Source: Marinobacter sp. LA51 (GTDB taxonomy: Bacteria > Pseudomonadota > Gammaproteobacteria > Pseudomonadales > Oleiphilaceae). From it: a DNA stretch of 64,000 nt. Both the position numbers and the translations under genes were made by a program. Positions 44,264 through 53,058 of the stretch are shown here, in pieces (the first letter of the stretch is position 1; each line of letters begins with the position of its first letter). Location: NCBI RefSeq assembly GCF_030297175.1, contig NZ_AP028070.1:1426001-1490000 (forward strand), read 5' to 3'. The notes beneath the pieces were generated by a model, which saw nothing but the letters and a program-made list of their open reading frames with translations, did not search any database and was not told where the DNA came from.

Positions 44264-44403
44264 GGTGTGTCCGAACCTTTCTTCAGAGTAGGGGTTGTGT
44301 GGTCAGAAACGGGCACAGATGATACCTTCCGAGCAGATATTTTTCACCCGAATCCCCTGATTCCGTGCTTAAAATGAAGCATGAGCTTATTCCGGAGAAC
44401 CCG

Positions 44404-45504
44404 ATGACACAGATTTCTGAGCAGGCCCTGCAAACGGCGATTCGCGAATACCGCGATCCGTATCTTCAGAAGGACCTGTACGAACTGGATGCCGTAAAGG
44501 CGTTGAACACCGATGAGGCCGGCAAGGTCACGCTGATGGTCGAGCTGCCGTACCCGTCCAAAGGCATTGCTGGCGCACTGAAGCAGCTGGTGTCGGTAGC
44601 TCTGGAAAACGTGGACGGCGTTGAAAGCGCCGACGTTCACGTCGGCCAGAAGATCCACTCCTACAAAGTTCAGAAAGAACTGCCATCGGTGCCAGGTGTG
44701 AAGAACATCATTGCCGTTGCCTCTGGCAAGGGCGGCGTTGGCAAATCCACCACCGCCGTCAACCTGGCCCTGGCCCTGAAGGCCGAAGGCGCCCGCGTCG
44801 GCATCCTGGATGCCGACATCTACGGCCCGAGCATTGGCATGATGCTGGGCGTGCCCGAAGGCAAACGCCCGGACACCCGTGAAAACAAATACTTCGTGCC
44901 CATGGAAGCCCACGGCCTCCAGGCCAACTCCATGGCCTTCGTGGTTACCGATAAAACCCCCATGGTCTGGCGTGGCCCAATGGTCAGCGGCGCGGTCATG
45001 CAGCTTCTGCAGCAGACTCTATGGAACGAGCTCGACTACCTGATCGTCGACATGCCGCCGGGTACCGGCGACATCCAGCTCACCCTGGCGCAGAAAGTGC
45101 CGGTGACCGGCGCGGTGATCGTCACCACGCCCCAGGACATCGCGCTGCTAGACGGCAAGAAAGGCATCGAAATGTTCCGTAAAGTCGACATCCCGGTGCT
45201 GGGTGTGGTCGAGAATATGAGCGTGCACATCTGCAGCAACTGCGGCCATGAAGAGCCTTTATTCGGCCACGGCGGCGGCGAACGCATCGCCGACGAGTAC
45301 GACACTACGCTGCTGGGTCAGCTACCCCTGCACATGACTATCCGTGAACAGACCGACGGCGGCCAGCCCTCGGTGGTGGCCGAGCCGGATTCCGAAGTGG
45401 CACGCCGGTACCGGGATATTGCCCGCCGGGTAGGTGCCGAGCTCTCCACTCGCGAGCGTAACCTGACCGGTTCTATCTCCAGCGTGTCCGTTACCGAACA
45501 CTGA
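44404..45504 (+). CDS. apbC: Mrp/ApbC iron-sulfur cluster carrier ATPase
   Basis: 366 aa from the ATG at 44404 with GGAG upstream; a frame from 44365 lacks family similarity. A short MIP18-like domain (about 1-90) precedes the deviant Walker A VASGKGGVGKSTTAVN near residue 112. DADIYGPSIGMMLG and the cluster-binding pair in CSNCGHEE near 283 follow. It binds and hands over [4Fe-4S] clusters in the cytoplasm. The metG-apbC-dcd neighbourhood is conserved. A palindromic element separates it from dcd. Confidence 0.94.
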   Translation: MTQISEQALQTAIREYRDPYLQKDLYELDAVKALNTDEAGKVTLMVELPYPSKGIAGALKQLVSVALENVDGVESADVHVGQKIHSYKVQKELPSVPGVKNIIAVASGKGGVGKSTTAVNLALALKAEGARVGILDADIYGPSIGMMLGVPEGKRPDTRENKYFVPMEAHGLQANSMAFVVTDKTPMVWRGPMVSGAVMQLLQQTLWNELDYLIVDMPPGTGDIQLTLAQKVPVTGAVIVTTPQDIALLDGKKGIEMFRKVDIPVLGVVENMSVHICSNCGHEEPLFGHGGGERIADEYDTTLLGQLPLHMTIREQTDGGQPSVVAEPDSEVARRYRDIARRVGAELSTRERNLTGSISSVSVTEH

Positions 45505-45542
45505 TTAGTCTTATCTGCGGCGGGCTTATCGAGAGCTCTGTC

Positions 45543-45650
45543 GCGGGCGCAGTAACTACCGGCCAAAAATGTCGAAGGCCAAGGATGGCCGAAGACAAGC
45601 GCACATGGACGTGCTCGTAGCGGTTTTTGGCCGGTAGTTGCTGTGACCGC
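45543..45650 (-). repeat. Structured palindromic element, copy 2
   Basis: 108 nt between apbC and dcd. Outer arms 45543-45569 and 45624-45650 pair over 27 positions with one mismatch and two G-T pairs. The 54-nt core (45570-45623), read on the minus strand, matches the copy 1 core at 46 of 54 positions and is exactly the same length; its inner hairpins are GCAC/GTGC and GGCC/GGCC around GTCCAT and ATCCTT loops. The arms share no sequence with copy 1. The core is inverted relative to the flanking plus-strand genes, unlike copy 1. Confidence 0.85.
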
Positions 45651-45698
45651 AGCCCCCGATCTCGAAGCCACCGATGCCACCGATGCCACCCGCAAGAC

Positions 45699-45728
45699 TT
45701 CGACACAACCCCAAGTAACGGGTAAACT
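45699..45728 (+). promoter_or_regulatory. Candidate sigma-70 promoter for dcd
   Basis: TTCGAC (45699-45704), an 18-nt spacer, TAAACT (45723-45728). The match is modest. A short direct repeat, two copies of GCCACCGAT, lies just upstream near 45667-45686. Confidence 0.3.
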
Positions 45729-45765
45729 ACGCCCCAATTTTTCCAGTGATAACGAGACGTCACCC

Positions 45766-46332
45766 ATGAGCATCAAATCCGATAAGTGGATTCGCAGAAT
45801 GTCCGAGCAGCAGGGCATGATCGAACCGTTCGAAAGCGGTCAGGTCCGTGAATCTGAAAAGGGCCGTGTTATCTCCTACGGCACCTCCAGTTACGGTTAC
45901 GACGTACGCTGCAGCAACGAATTCAAAATCTTCACCAACGTTCACTCCGCCACCGTCGACCCCAAAAACTTCGACGAAAACAGCTTCGTGAACTACACCG
46001 GTGACGTCTGCATCATTCCGCCGAATTCCTTCGCCCTGGCGCGCACCGTTGAGTACTTCCGCATCCCGCGCAGCGTACTCACCATCTGCCTTGGTAAATC
46101 CACCTACGCGCGTTGCGGCATCATCGTGAATGTCACACCGCTGGAGCCGGAGTGGGAAGGCCAGGTGACCCTGGAATTCTCCAACACCACCAACCTGCCG
46201 GCGAAAATCTACGCCAACGAAGGTGTGGCGCAGATGCTGTTCTTCGAATCCGACGAAGTTTGCGAAACCAGCTACAAAGACCGTGGCGGCAAATACCTGG
46301 GCCAAACCGGCGTGACCCTGCCCAGGACATGA
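45766..46332 (+). CDS. dcd: dCTP deaminase
   Basis: 188 aa from the ATG at 45766 ([12 protein letters not shown]), the family start; a frame from 45643 adds low-complexity residues. [16 protein letters not shown] near residue 45, [33 protein letters not shown] (in parts, near 110-140; catalytic Glu in LEPEWEG) and [12 protein letters not shown] match Dcd. It deaminates dCTP to dUTP for thymidylate synthesis. The DUF416 gene overlaps its stop by 4 nt. Confidence 0.97.
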   Translation: MSIKSDKWIRRMSEQQGMIEPFESGQVRESEKGRVISYGTSSYGYDVRCSNEFKIFTNVHSATVDPKNFDENSFVNYTGDVCIIPPNSFALARTVEYFRIPRSVLTICLGKSTYARCGIIVNVTPLEPEWEGQVTLEFSNTTNLPAKIYANEGVAQMLFFESDEVCETSYKDRGGKYLGQTGVTLPRT

Positions 46333-46928
46333 ACGCTAACCAGTTTCTGAAAGCCGTTTCCCAGCTGCAAGGATGGCGCGAATGCGCCTTCCTGCTGTCG
46401 CTCGCCGAGCGCTCATTCCCAAACTACGCCCTGTTTGCCGACGCCGTTGGCCTGAAAACCGGTGCCAAGATGCGGCAGATGCTGGACCAGGGCTGGAGCA
46501 TGCTGCAAGAGGATGTCGCGGAATCCGCCATCCCCCAGCTCCTGGCCAAGCTTGAAGCCCTGTCTCCGGATGTTGAAGCCTACGACGCCTATGGCGTGTA
46601 CCCGGCCTTCGATTTCTGCCAGCTGCTGGAACAGGCCCTGCTGAATCGCCTGAACCCGGCCAAACATCGCGCCACCGAGGCCTCCCAGATGGCCACCGGC
46701 ACAGTGATGAGCTTCATCGAGATGTCCGAGGGCGATGAGCTCGATGAGGACGGACTGGTACGCCTGCTGGAGGTGCACCCGTTGATGAAAGAAGACAAAG
46801 CCTTTCAGCGTGAACTGGTGCTGGCCCTGAAGCGTCAGCGCACCCCCACCCAGCAGTTTACCGAAGGCCTCCGCGTCGATGCCGCCAACGACGGCGTCAG
46901 CAATCTGGGAATTTCCCTGACCGAATAA
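46329..46928 (+). CDS. DUF416 (YjaG-family) protein
   Basis: 199 aa from the ATG at 46329, overlapping the dcd stop. It aligns by eye with E. coli Yja[20 protein letters not shown] near residue 25, [19 protein letters not shown] near 85 and a C-terminal [18 protein letters not shown]. The protein is soluble and helical; its function is unknown. Overlap with dcd suggests joint expression but not a shared role, because E. coli yjaG is elsewhere. Confidence 0.88.
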   Translation: MNANQFLKAVSQLQGWRECAFLLSLAERSFPNYALFADAVGLKTGAKMRQMLDQGWSMLQEDVAESAIPQLLAKLEALSPDVEAYDAYGVYPAFDFCQLLEQALLNRLNPAKHRATEASQMATGTVMSFIEMSEGDELDEDGLVRLLEVHPLMKEDKAFQRELVLALKRQRTPTQQFTEGLRVDAANDGVSNLGISLTE

Positions 46929-46938
46929 CGGCACAGCA

Positions 46939-46961
46939 AGCCGCTCACCAAAAGAGCGGCT
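46939..46961 (+). terminator. Hairpin after the DUF416 gene
   Basis: AGCCGCTC (46939-46946) pairs with GAGCGGCT (46954-46961) around a 7-nt loop. No T-tract follows, so it may rather protect the 3' end of the transcript. Confidence 0.45.
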
Positions 46962-47019
46962 AGACTGTCGCTGCCACAGAACGATAAATTTACCGGGTGT
47001 GCATAACGGATTTTACGCC

Positions 47020-48297
47020 ATGAAGCTCTCTGCATTTGGTCGCAAGTTTACCGCCGATGCCGGCATAACCTCATTGATGGACGATCTCGGAAACGCCATG
47101 GCGTCCGGTGACGACATGATCATGATGGGGGGCGGTAACCCCGGGCACATACCGGAAATCCAGGAGCGCGTGCAGGAAATTCTGGCCAATATCAGCCAGA
47201 GCGAATCCGACGTCCGCCGTTTGGTTGGAGTCTATGATCCGCCCCAGGGCGAGAAGCAGTTTATTGCCGCGCTGGCAGAGCTGCTCAGCCGGGAATACGG
47301 CTGGGACCTGGAGCCGGAAAACATCGCCCTGACCAACGGCAGCCAGGCGGCCTTCTTCATGTTGTTCAACATGTTCGGCGGCGACTACGGAAACGGTCAG
47401 CACAAGCACATTCTCTTGCCTTTGGCGCCGGAGTACATCGGCTACGCCGATGCCGGTATCGAGCCGGGCCTGTTTCGCGCCGTTCAGCCGGACATCTCCT
47501 TTACCGATGCCCACGAATTCAAGTACCGGGTCGATTTTGATGCTGTGGAAGTGACCGGTGAGACCGGGGCCATTTGCGTATCCCGGCCCACCAACCCGAC
47601 CGGCAACGTGATCACCGACGACGAGCTGGCACGACTGGAAGTTCTCGCTCGCGAGCACGATGTGCCCCTGATCGTCGACGGCGCCTACGGCACGCCGTTC
47701 CCCAGCCTGCTGTTTGTGGACGCCGAGCCGACCTGGAATGAGCAGATTATTCTCTGCCTGAGCCTGTCCAAGCTGGGGATGCCCGCGGCCCGAACCGGCA
47801 TCGTGATTGCCGCGAAGCCGGTCATCAAGGCGCTGTCAGGGGTGAATGCGATCATGAACCTGGCTACTGGCAGTTTTGGCGCCATGCTGGCGGAACCACT
47901 GGTGCGCTCCGGAGACCTGCTGTCACTGAGCCGGGATGTGGTGTGTCCGTTCTACAAGGCGAAGATGGAAAAGGCAGTGGCGGCGTTCCGTGACGCCATG
48001 GGCGAGGACAACTGCCGCTGGTACATCCACAAGCCCGAGGGCGCCATGTTCCTGTGGCTGTGGTTCCCGGACCTGCCCATTACCAGTTTGGAGTTGTACG
48101 AGCGGTTGAAGACACGCGGTGTCCTGGTGGTGTCCGGGCACTATTTCTTCCCAGGCCTGCCCGAGGATGACTGGCAGCATCGGCACGAATGCCTGCGGGT
48201 TACCTATTCCCAGGACGACGAGCGAGTAGCAGAAGGGCTCCGGATTATTGCCGACGAGGTCAAAGCGGTTTGGGCGGAAGCGGGGAAGAGCGCCTAG
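47020..48297 (+). CDS. avtA: Valine-pyruvate aminotransferase
   Basis: 425 aa from the ATG at 47020, which matches the E. coli AvtA start (KLSAFGRKFTADAGITSLM); a GTG at 46999 is in frame. A class I/II PLP enzyme: GGGNPGHIPE near residue 37, TNGSQAAFFMLFN near 108, PTNPTGNVITDDEL near 188, and the PLP Lys in SLSKLGMPAARTG near 245. It exchanges amino groups between valine and pyruvate. Its stop shares CTAG with the convergent DUF3108 stop. Confidence 0.95.
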   Translation: MKLSAFGRKFTADAGITSLMDDLGNAMASGDDMIMMGGGNPGHIPEIQERVQEILANISQSESDVRRLVGVYDPPQGEKQFIAALAELLSREYGWDLEPENIALTNGSQAAFFMLFNMFGGDYGNGQHKHILLPLAPEYIGYADAGIEPGLFRAVQPDISFTDAHEFKYRVDFDAVEVTGETGAICVSRPTNPTGNVITDDELARLEVLAREHDVPLIVDGAYGTPFPSLLFVDAEPTWNEQIILCLSLSKLGMPAARTGIVIAAKPVIKALSGVNAIMNLATGSFGAMLAEPLVRSGDLLSLSRDVVCPFYKAKMEKAVAAFRDAMGEDNCRWYIHKPEGAMFLWLWFPDLPITSLELYERLKTRGVLVVSGHYFFPGLPEDDWQHRHECLRVTYSQDDERVAEGLRIIADEVKAVWAEAGKSA

Positions 48298-49076
48298 CCG
48301 CCCAGGTCGGACCGGTTCAGTCGGAGTTCGTAGCGACTGCCATCGGGTTCAGTCTGGAGCAGTCGCACCAGCAGGAAATCTTCGTCCGGTGCAAACCACA
48401 TAAGAGTTTCGCGCTTGGAGCCTTTATCCCGTACTTTCTCGGCTTTCAACGTGGTGATGGAGCCCCGGTTGGTTTTCATGGGCTCCTGATCGAGTACGGC
48501 GAATCGGTCCTCATCGTAATCGTCGCCATCAATCACCTGATAGGTGATATCGCGCTTGCCGGATTTGATGTCCTGGCTCAGTTGCAGTTGGAATCCGAGC
48601 GGGTCCAGCGCGCCTTCACGTAGTTCCAGTTTGAACGGCTCGCCCTCATCCTTGCCGGTGGCGACTCCGGCATCCCAATCGAAATCAATGCTCTGTTCAC
48701 GATCCTTGATCAGGAAGCCCGATAGCCGGTAACGGTAGCGCAGTGGGATAACCTGGTTGTTTTCCCATTTCAGGATCAGGGATTCATCGATATTGGCGAT
48801 GAACGAGTCCACATCGGTCCGGTACAGCCAAACGTTTCCGGTTTTTTTGGTCAGCGTCCGCTTGGCGGTGCCGTTCAGGGTGATGCCCTTGTCCATGGCC
48901 GCGGTGTAGGTGACCTCATAGGGGGCAAGTTCGGCGCCGGGTTGCTGGGCGTCCTTGGGCGGCTGGGTGTCTTCAGAAGGCTCGTTGGCCAGGGTGGGAG
49001 CCGTGAACAGTCCAAGGGTTAGCAGGATGGCGGCTCGGCGGGTAGAGGATTTTGTGGTGGTGCGATTCAAATACAT
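48294..49076 (-). CDS. DUF3108 exported protein
   Basis: 260 aa. Residues 1-30 form a signal peptide (RRAAILLTLGLFTAPTLA), followed by an acidic Pro/Gln-rich linker and a DUF3108 beta-rich domain (about 50-255) starting YEVTYTAAMDKGITLNGTAKR. It is predicted periplasmic; function is unknown. It is downstream of purM-purN on the same strand. Its start codon and AGGG ribosome binding site sit inside a 13-bp stem (see 49076-49134). Confidence 0.87.
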   Translation of the reverse strand: MYLNRTTTKSSTRRAAILLTLGLFTAPTLANEPSEDTQPPKDAQQPGAELAPYEVTYTAAMDKGITLNGTAKRTLTKKTGNVWLYRTDVDSFIANIDESLILKWENNQVIPLRYRYRLSGFLIKDREQSIDFDWDAGVATGKDEGEPFKLELREGALDPLGFQLQLSQDIKSGKRDITYQVIDGDDYDEDRFAVLDQEPMKTNRGSITTLKAEKVRDKGSKRETLMWFAPDEDFLLVRLLQTEPDGSRYELRLNRSDLGG

Positions 49077-49134
49077 ATCGGGTAACCCTGGAAAAGCTGT
49101 CTTTTATGGCGACAGTTTAGCGGGTTACCCGATA
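49076..49134 (-). promoter_or_regulatory. Stem burying the DUF3108 gene start
   Basis: On the minus strand TATCGGGTAACCC (49134-49122) pairs perfectly with GGGTTACCCGATA (49088-49076). The second arm contains the GGG of the AGGG ribosome binding site and the A of the start ATG. An inner CTGTC/GACAG stem (49115-49111 with 49101-49097) closes the structure. The fold would block translation unless opened. It could instead be a DNA-level operator or a 3' structure for purN. Confidence 0.65.
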
Positions 49135-49165
49135 GTGCAAGATGACAATACGTTCAGGGTGCGAC

Positions 49166-49828
49166 TCAGTTATCAGGCAACCGCATCGGTTTTTTCAGTA
49201 ATTCACCGTCGAAGGTGACGTAATCGCTGCCCAGCTGAATACGGCCTTCACAGAACCAGCGTACAACGATCGGGTAAAGGATGTGTTCCTTTTCCTGAAC
49301 TTTTTCCGCCAGACTCTCGGCCGTGTCATCCGGTGCCACGGCAACCTCTGCCTGGGCAATGAGCGGGCCGCCATCAAGCTCCTCAGTGACAAAGTGCACT
49401 GACACGCCGTGCAGGGTGTCGCCGGCATCAAGGGCTCTCTGATGGGTGTTCAGGCCGGTGTATTTTGGCAGCAGAGACGGATGGATGTTGAGCAGCTGGC
49501 CGCGGAAGGCACGAACAAAGTCCGTGGTCAGGATCCGCATAAAGCCGGCCAGCACCACCAGATCGGGGTTGTGACGCCGGATTTCCTGCATAAGGGCACC
49601 ATCGAACTGCTCACGGGAGTCGTACTTAGTGTGGTCGACCACGAAGGTTTCGATGTGAGCCTGGGTCGCGCGTTCCAGTGCGAAGGCGTTTGGGCGGTTA
49701 CAGCCGACCGCAGCGATCTGGCCCGGGAAATCCCGCTCCCGGCTGGCCTCAATCAGTGCCTGCAGATTGGTGCCGCTGCCTGAAGCCAGCACGAGGATGG
49801 TGGGCAAGGGGGGCTGATCTGCATTCAT
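49166..49828 (-). CDS. purN: Phosphoribosylglycinamide formyltransferase
   Basis: 220 aa. [16 protein letters not shown] at residue 13, [25 protein letters not shown] (in part; catalytic His in NIHPSLLP near 116) and [15 protein letters not shown] near 145 (catalytic Asp). It formylates GAR with 10-formyl-tetrahydrofolate, step 3 of purine synthesis. It overlaps purM by 4 nt. Confidence 0.97.
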   Translation of the reverse strand: MNADQPPLPTILVLASGSGTNLQALIEASRERDFPGQIAAVGCNRPNAFALERATQAHIETFVVDHTKYDSREQFDGALMQEIRRHNPDLVVLAGFMRILTTDFVRAFRGQLLNIHPSLLPKYTGLNTHQRALDAGDTLHGVSVHFVTEELDGGPLIAQAEVAVAPDDTAESLAEKVQEKEHILYPIVVRWFCEGRIQLGSDYVTFDGELLKKPMRLPDN

Positions 49829-50889
49829 GCCGACACAAGTCCCGGTGCGTAGCGCACAGTCGGTTCGTCGTCGAGGTCGCCAGCGCTTTCAACCACGCCA
49901 ACCTGCCAGGCGTTTTCACCCTGTGCTTTCAGGGTGTCCAGCGCCAGGTCTTTATGCTCGGCTGGCACGCAGACAATCATGCCAATGCCGCAGTTGAATG
50001 TGCGGTACATTTCTTCGTCAGCAACTCCACCGGCTTCCTTGAGCCACTGGAAAACCGGAGGCAGGGTCCAGCTGGCGGTGTCGATTGCCGCCACGCAGCC
50101 ATTCGGCATTACCCGGGGAATATTCTCTGGCAGGCCGCCGCCGGTGATGTGGGACATGGCGCGTACATCCACCTGGCGGATCAGCTGCAGCAGGTTTTTG
50201 ACGTAAATCCGGGTTGGAGCCATTAACGCATTGGCCAGGGTAGTATCGCCCATCGGCTGGTCCAAATCGGCGTTGCTGACGTCGATGATCTTGCGAATCA
50301 ATGAATAGCCGTTGGAGTGGGGGCCGGAGGAGCCCAGCGCCAGCAGGACGTCGCCGTTCTGAACCCGGCTGCCATCGATGATGTCAGCGCGTTCGGCGAT
50401 ACCAACGCAAAAGCCGGCCAAATCGTAGTCGTCGCCTTCATACATGCCCGGCATTTCCGCGGTTTCACCGCCTACCAGAGCGCACCCAGACTGTTCGCAG
50501 CCCTCACCAATGCCTTCCACAACCTGGGTCGCAACCTCGACGTTGAGCTTGCCCGTCGCGTAGTAATCCAGGAAAAACAGAGGCTCGGCACCACCCACGA
50601 TCAGGTCGTTCACACACATGGCCACCAGATCGATGCCGATGCTGTCGTGTTTTTGCAGCTGCATGGCCAAGCGCAGCTTTGTGCCCACGCCATCGGTTCC
50701 GGATACCAGGACTGGCTCCTTGTATCCAGCGGGGATGGAGACCATGGCGCCAAACCCGCCCAGGCCGCCTAGCACTTCCGGGCGTTTGGTGCGCGCGGCA
50801 GTCTGCTTTATGCGGTTTACGAGTTCGTTGCCTGCGTCAATGTCAACGCCGGCATCGCGGTAGGTCAGGGAGGGCTTCTGTTCGCTCAT
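49825..50889 (-). CDS. purM: Phosphoribosylformylglycinamidine cyclo-ligase
   Basis: 354 aa. [18 protein letters not shown] at the N-terminus, [12 protein letters not shown] near residue 66, [15 protein letters not shown] near 135, [13 protein letters not shown] near 190 and [13 protein letters not shown] near 248 are PurM signatures. It makes AIR in step 5 of purine synthesis. The purM-purN pair is divergent from the DUF2066 operon across a 213-nt gap in which no clear promoter boxes or PurR-type operator were recognised. Confidence 0.98.
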   Translation of the reverse strand: MSEQKPSLTYRDAGVDIDAGNELVNRIKQTAARTKRPEVLGGLGGFGAMVSIPAGYKEPVLVSGTDGVGTKLRLAMQLQKHDSIGIDLVAMCVNDLIVGGAEPLFFLDYYATGKLNVEVATQVVEGIGEGCEQSGCALVGGETAEMPGMYEGDDYDLAGFCVGIAERADIIDGSRVQNGDVLLALGSSGPHSNGYSLIRKIIDVSNADLDQPMGDTTLANALMAPTRIYVKNLLQLIRQVDVRAMSHITGGGLPENIPRVMPNGCVAAIDTASWTLPPVFQWLKEAGGVADEEMYRTFNCGIGMIVCVPAEHKDLALDTLKAQGENAWQVGVVESAGDLDDEPTVRYAPGLVSA

Positions 50890-51102
50890 GGTGTGCTTTC
50901 ACCGTTGGCCAATGGGTAAGGCGGCGGATTTTAACAGGTGAGGTGAGGCGCTCCAACCTGTTATTCCCCGTATGGCCTCTGGGACAGGGCGGGGTACGGG
51001 CAAGGCTTTGGCATTATTGCTTTTATGAAACTCGGGGCCGCTACTCACACTTATGGCCATGGTGTATCCTATGCGCCATTCATGCGAACTGCAGGGTGTT
51101 TC

Positions 51103-52476
51103 ATGTCAGTATCAGGACGAAAATCGGCACGCCAGTCCGGACCGGTAGCGTGGCTTGCATTACTGGGGCTTATGGTTGCGTCTTTGTGCGCCCCCGTCTC
51201 GGCGGTGACCGTATCAGGGCTCTATAACGTGGAGGTGCCAGTGGCTGGCTCCTCCCCGAACGAACTGGCGGCGGGCTACGCCGACGGCCTGGCGCGAGTG
51301 TTCGTACGAGTGTCCGGCACCCGGGAGGTGCTGGGCCAGGAAGGTATTGAAGCGCTGCTTGCCGACGCTGAGTCGCTGCTGCTGTCGTACCAGTACCTGC
51401 GCGGTGATACCGGCGAAAACCGGCTTCGAATGGCCTTTGGTGCTGTCGGAGTTAACCGTGCCCTGGCGTCAATCAACGCCCCGGTGTGGGGCGCCAATCG
51501 CCCCCTCACGTTGGCCTGGGTTGCGGTCGAAGACCGCGGCACGCGCACACTCATTACCGATCAGGCTTCTGGCACTGGTGCAAGCCGTCAGGTGTCCGCT
51601 ATCTGGCAGCAGGCGTTTGACCAGGCCGCGCAGGAGCGTGGACTTCCGGTGGCACTGCCACCTGCAAAATTCAGTGGCGACCGTGAGCTCCTGTCGGATT
51701 TGTGGGGCCAGTTTGTCAACCGTATCCGCAATGCCTCAGGAGATCTGGATCAGGATGTCATGGCGTTGGTGCGGGTAAATCGCAGCGGCGGTCAATGGCG
51801 CGCTGGCTGGGTTTTTGATGGCATGGCCATGGACGGTGGTGAAGAGTCGGTTACCGCCGACAGCCCAGAGGCCCTTGCGCAAACCGTCATCAACCGCTGG
51901 GCCGAACGTTACGCTGATCGCTATGCCGTAGCCGCAGGCAAGGTGGCCGAGTCGCCTCAGGTCGATATCGTGTTGAAGGGCGCTTCCTCCCTGGCGGACT
52001 ATGGCAAGGTCACCAAGGTGCTCGAGGGTCTGACTCCGGTGCTCAGCGCCGGTGCCACCCGGGTTAAAGGCGACCAGCTGACGCTTCGCGTCGCATTCTC
52101 CGGCGAGCTGGACCAGCTCAAGGAATACATCGCATTGGATCCCCGTTTCGTGCCGCTGGAAGCCGAGCCTCGCGAGCCGGCCAAAGCGTCTGCAGAGCCG
52201 AAGGCGACGGAGCCAGCACAAGAGTCTGCACAATCAGCTTCGGGTCAAGCTGAGGCCGTAGCGACAGAGCAGGGCGTCGAGGCCGGTGGTCAATCTGAGG
52301 GTGGCAGTAAGAAGGATGGCCAGTCGATGTTCACCTACCAGCCCATGCCGGTGGATGAGGACGAGGCTGAACAGGCGTTCGAATCCCTCTATCAGGTGCT
52401 GTATTATCGGTGGCAGTCAACGCCCCGGATCAGTAATGGTGCTGGAGAGAGCGCTGACAAGAGTGCTGAAGAGTAA
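51103..52476 (+). CDS. DUF2066 exported protein
   Basis: 457 aa from the ATG at 51103, preceded by CAGGG; earlier in-frame ATGs (51025, 51082) would give an overlong N-terminus. A signal peptide ends near SLCAPVSA. The DUF2066 domain starts YNVEVPVAGSSPNELAAGYADG. The C-terminal 100 residues are Glu/Ala/Gln-rich and low in complexity, then end YQVLYYRWQS. Its function is unknown. It is placed just before the phosphatidyltransferase and hda, as in related gammaproteobacteria. Confidence 0.85.
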   Translation: MSVSGRKSARQSGPVAWLALLGLMVASLCAPVSAVTVSGLYNVEVPVAGSSPNELAAGYADGLARVFVRVSGTREVLGQEGIEALLADAESLLLSYQYLRGDTGENRLRMAFGAVGVNRALASINAPVWGANRPLTLAWVAVEDRGTRTLITDQASGTGASRQVSAIWQQAFDQAAQERGLPVALPPAKFSGDRELLSDLWGQFVNRIRNASGDLDQDVMALVRVNRSGGQWRAGWVFDGMAMDGGEESVTADSPEALAQTVINRWAERYADRYAVAAGKVAESPQVDIVLKGASSLADYGKVTKVLEGLTPVLSAGATRVKGDQLTLRVAFSGELDQLKEYIALDPRFVPLEAEPREPAKASAEPKATEPAQESAQSASGQAEAVATEQGVEAGGQSEGGSKKDGQSMFTYQPMPVDEDEAEQAFESLYQVLYYRWQSTPRISNGAGESADKSAEE

Positions 52477-52497
52477 GGCGCTACCGGAGGGAGCCTT

Positions 52498-53058
52498 GTG
52501 AGTTTGGAACGCTGGCGCTGGATTCCCAATGCCCTCACGTTTTTGCGCATTCTGCTGATTGCTCCCTTTGCAAGCGGCCTGCTGACCGAAAATTATCGAC
52601 TTGCGCTGTTAATCTTCGTTGTCGCGGCCGCCACCGATGCCTTCGATGGCTTCCTGGCGCGCCACTTCAATTGGCGCTCACGGTTTGGTGCGGTGGCCGA
52701 CCCGCTGGCGGACAAGGCCCTGTTGCTGACCGCCTACCTGATGCTCACGCTGACCGAGGTGTTGCCGGTCTGGTTATTCATTCTGGTGCTTGGCCGAGAT
52801 CTACTGATCGTTGGCGGCGCCCTGGCTTATCACTACGGTATCGGACGCTTTGATATGGAGCCCAGTCTCCCGGGCAAACTGAACACCTTCATCCAGATTC
52901 TGGTGGTGCTGGCCATCATTGTCCTGTTGGCGGGTCTGCCGATGCAGCCCTGGGTCATGGACGTGGGCATATTGATGGTGGCCATTTCGGCGATCTTCAG
53001 TGGCGGGCACTACCTGATGGTTTGGGGCCTGCGGGCCTGGAGGGCCAGGCGGTCGTGA
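52498..53058 (+). CDS. CDP-alcohol phosphatidyltransferase (PgsA-like)
   Basis: 186 aa from a GTG at 52498 with GGAGGGAG upstream; about five membrane helices. The family signature D-x2-DG-x2-AR-x8-G-x3-D-x3-D is intact in DAFDGFLARHFNWRSRF and the following GAVADPLAD, near residues 45-70. It probably transfers a phosphatidyl group from CDP-diacylglycerol to an alcohol. Glycerol-3-phosphate would make it a phosphatidylglycerophosphate synthase, but substrate cannot be assigned from the motif alone. Its stop overlaps the hda start. Confidence 0.88.
   Translation: MSLERWRWIPNALTFLRILLIAPFASGLLTENYRLALLIFVVAAATDAFDGFLARHFNWRSRFGAVADPLADKALLLTAYLMLTLTEVLPVWLFILVLGRDLLIVGGALAYHYGIGRFDMEPSLPGKLNTFIQILVVLAIIVLLAGLPMQPWVMDVGILMVAISAIFSGGHYLMVWGLRAWRARRS

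Noticed and set aside
42482-44377. Long open frame (631 codons) on the plus strand opposite metG
   Set aside because: Antisense to the whole of metG and running into the divergent promoter; Val/Gly/Gln-rich with no domain. It is a shadow of metG codon bias.
45505-45765. Small gene or ncRNA between apbC and dcd
   Set aside because: The region is explained by the palindromic element and a probable dcd promoter; no ribosome binding site plus open frame or terminator supports a separate gene.
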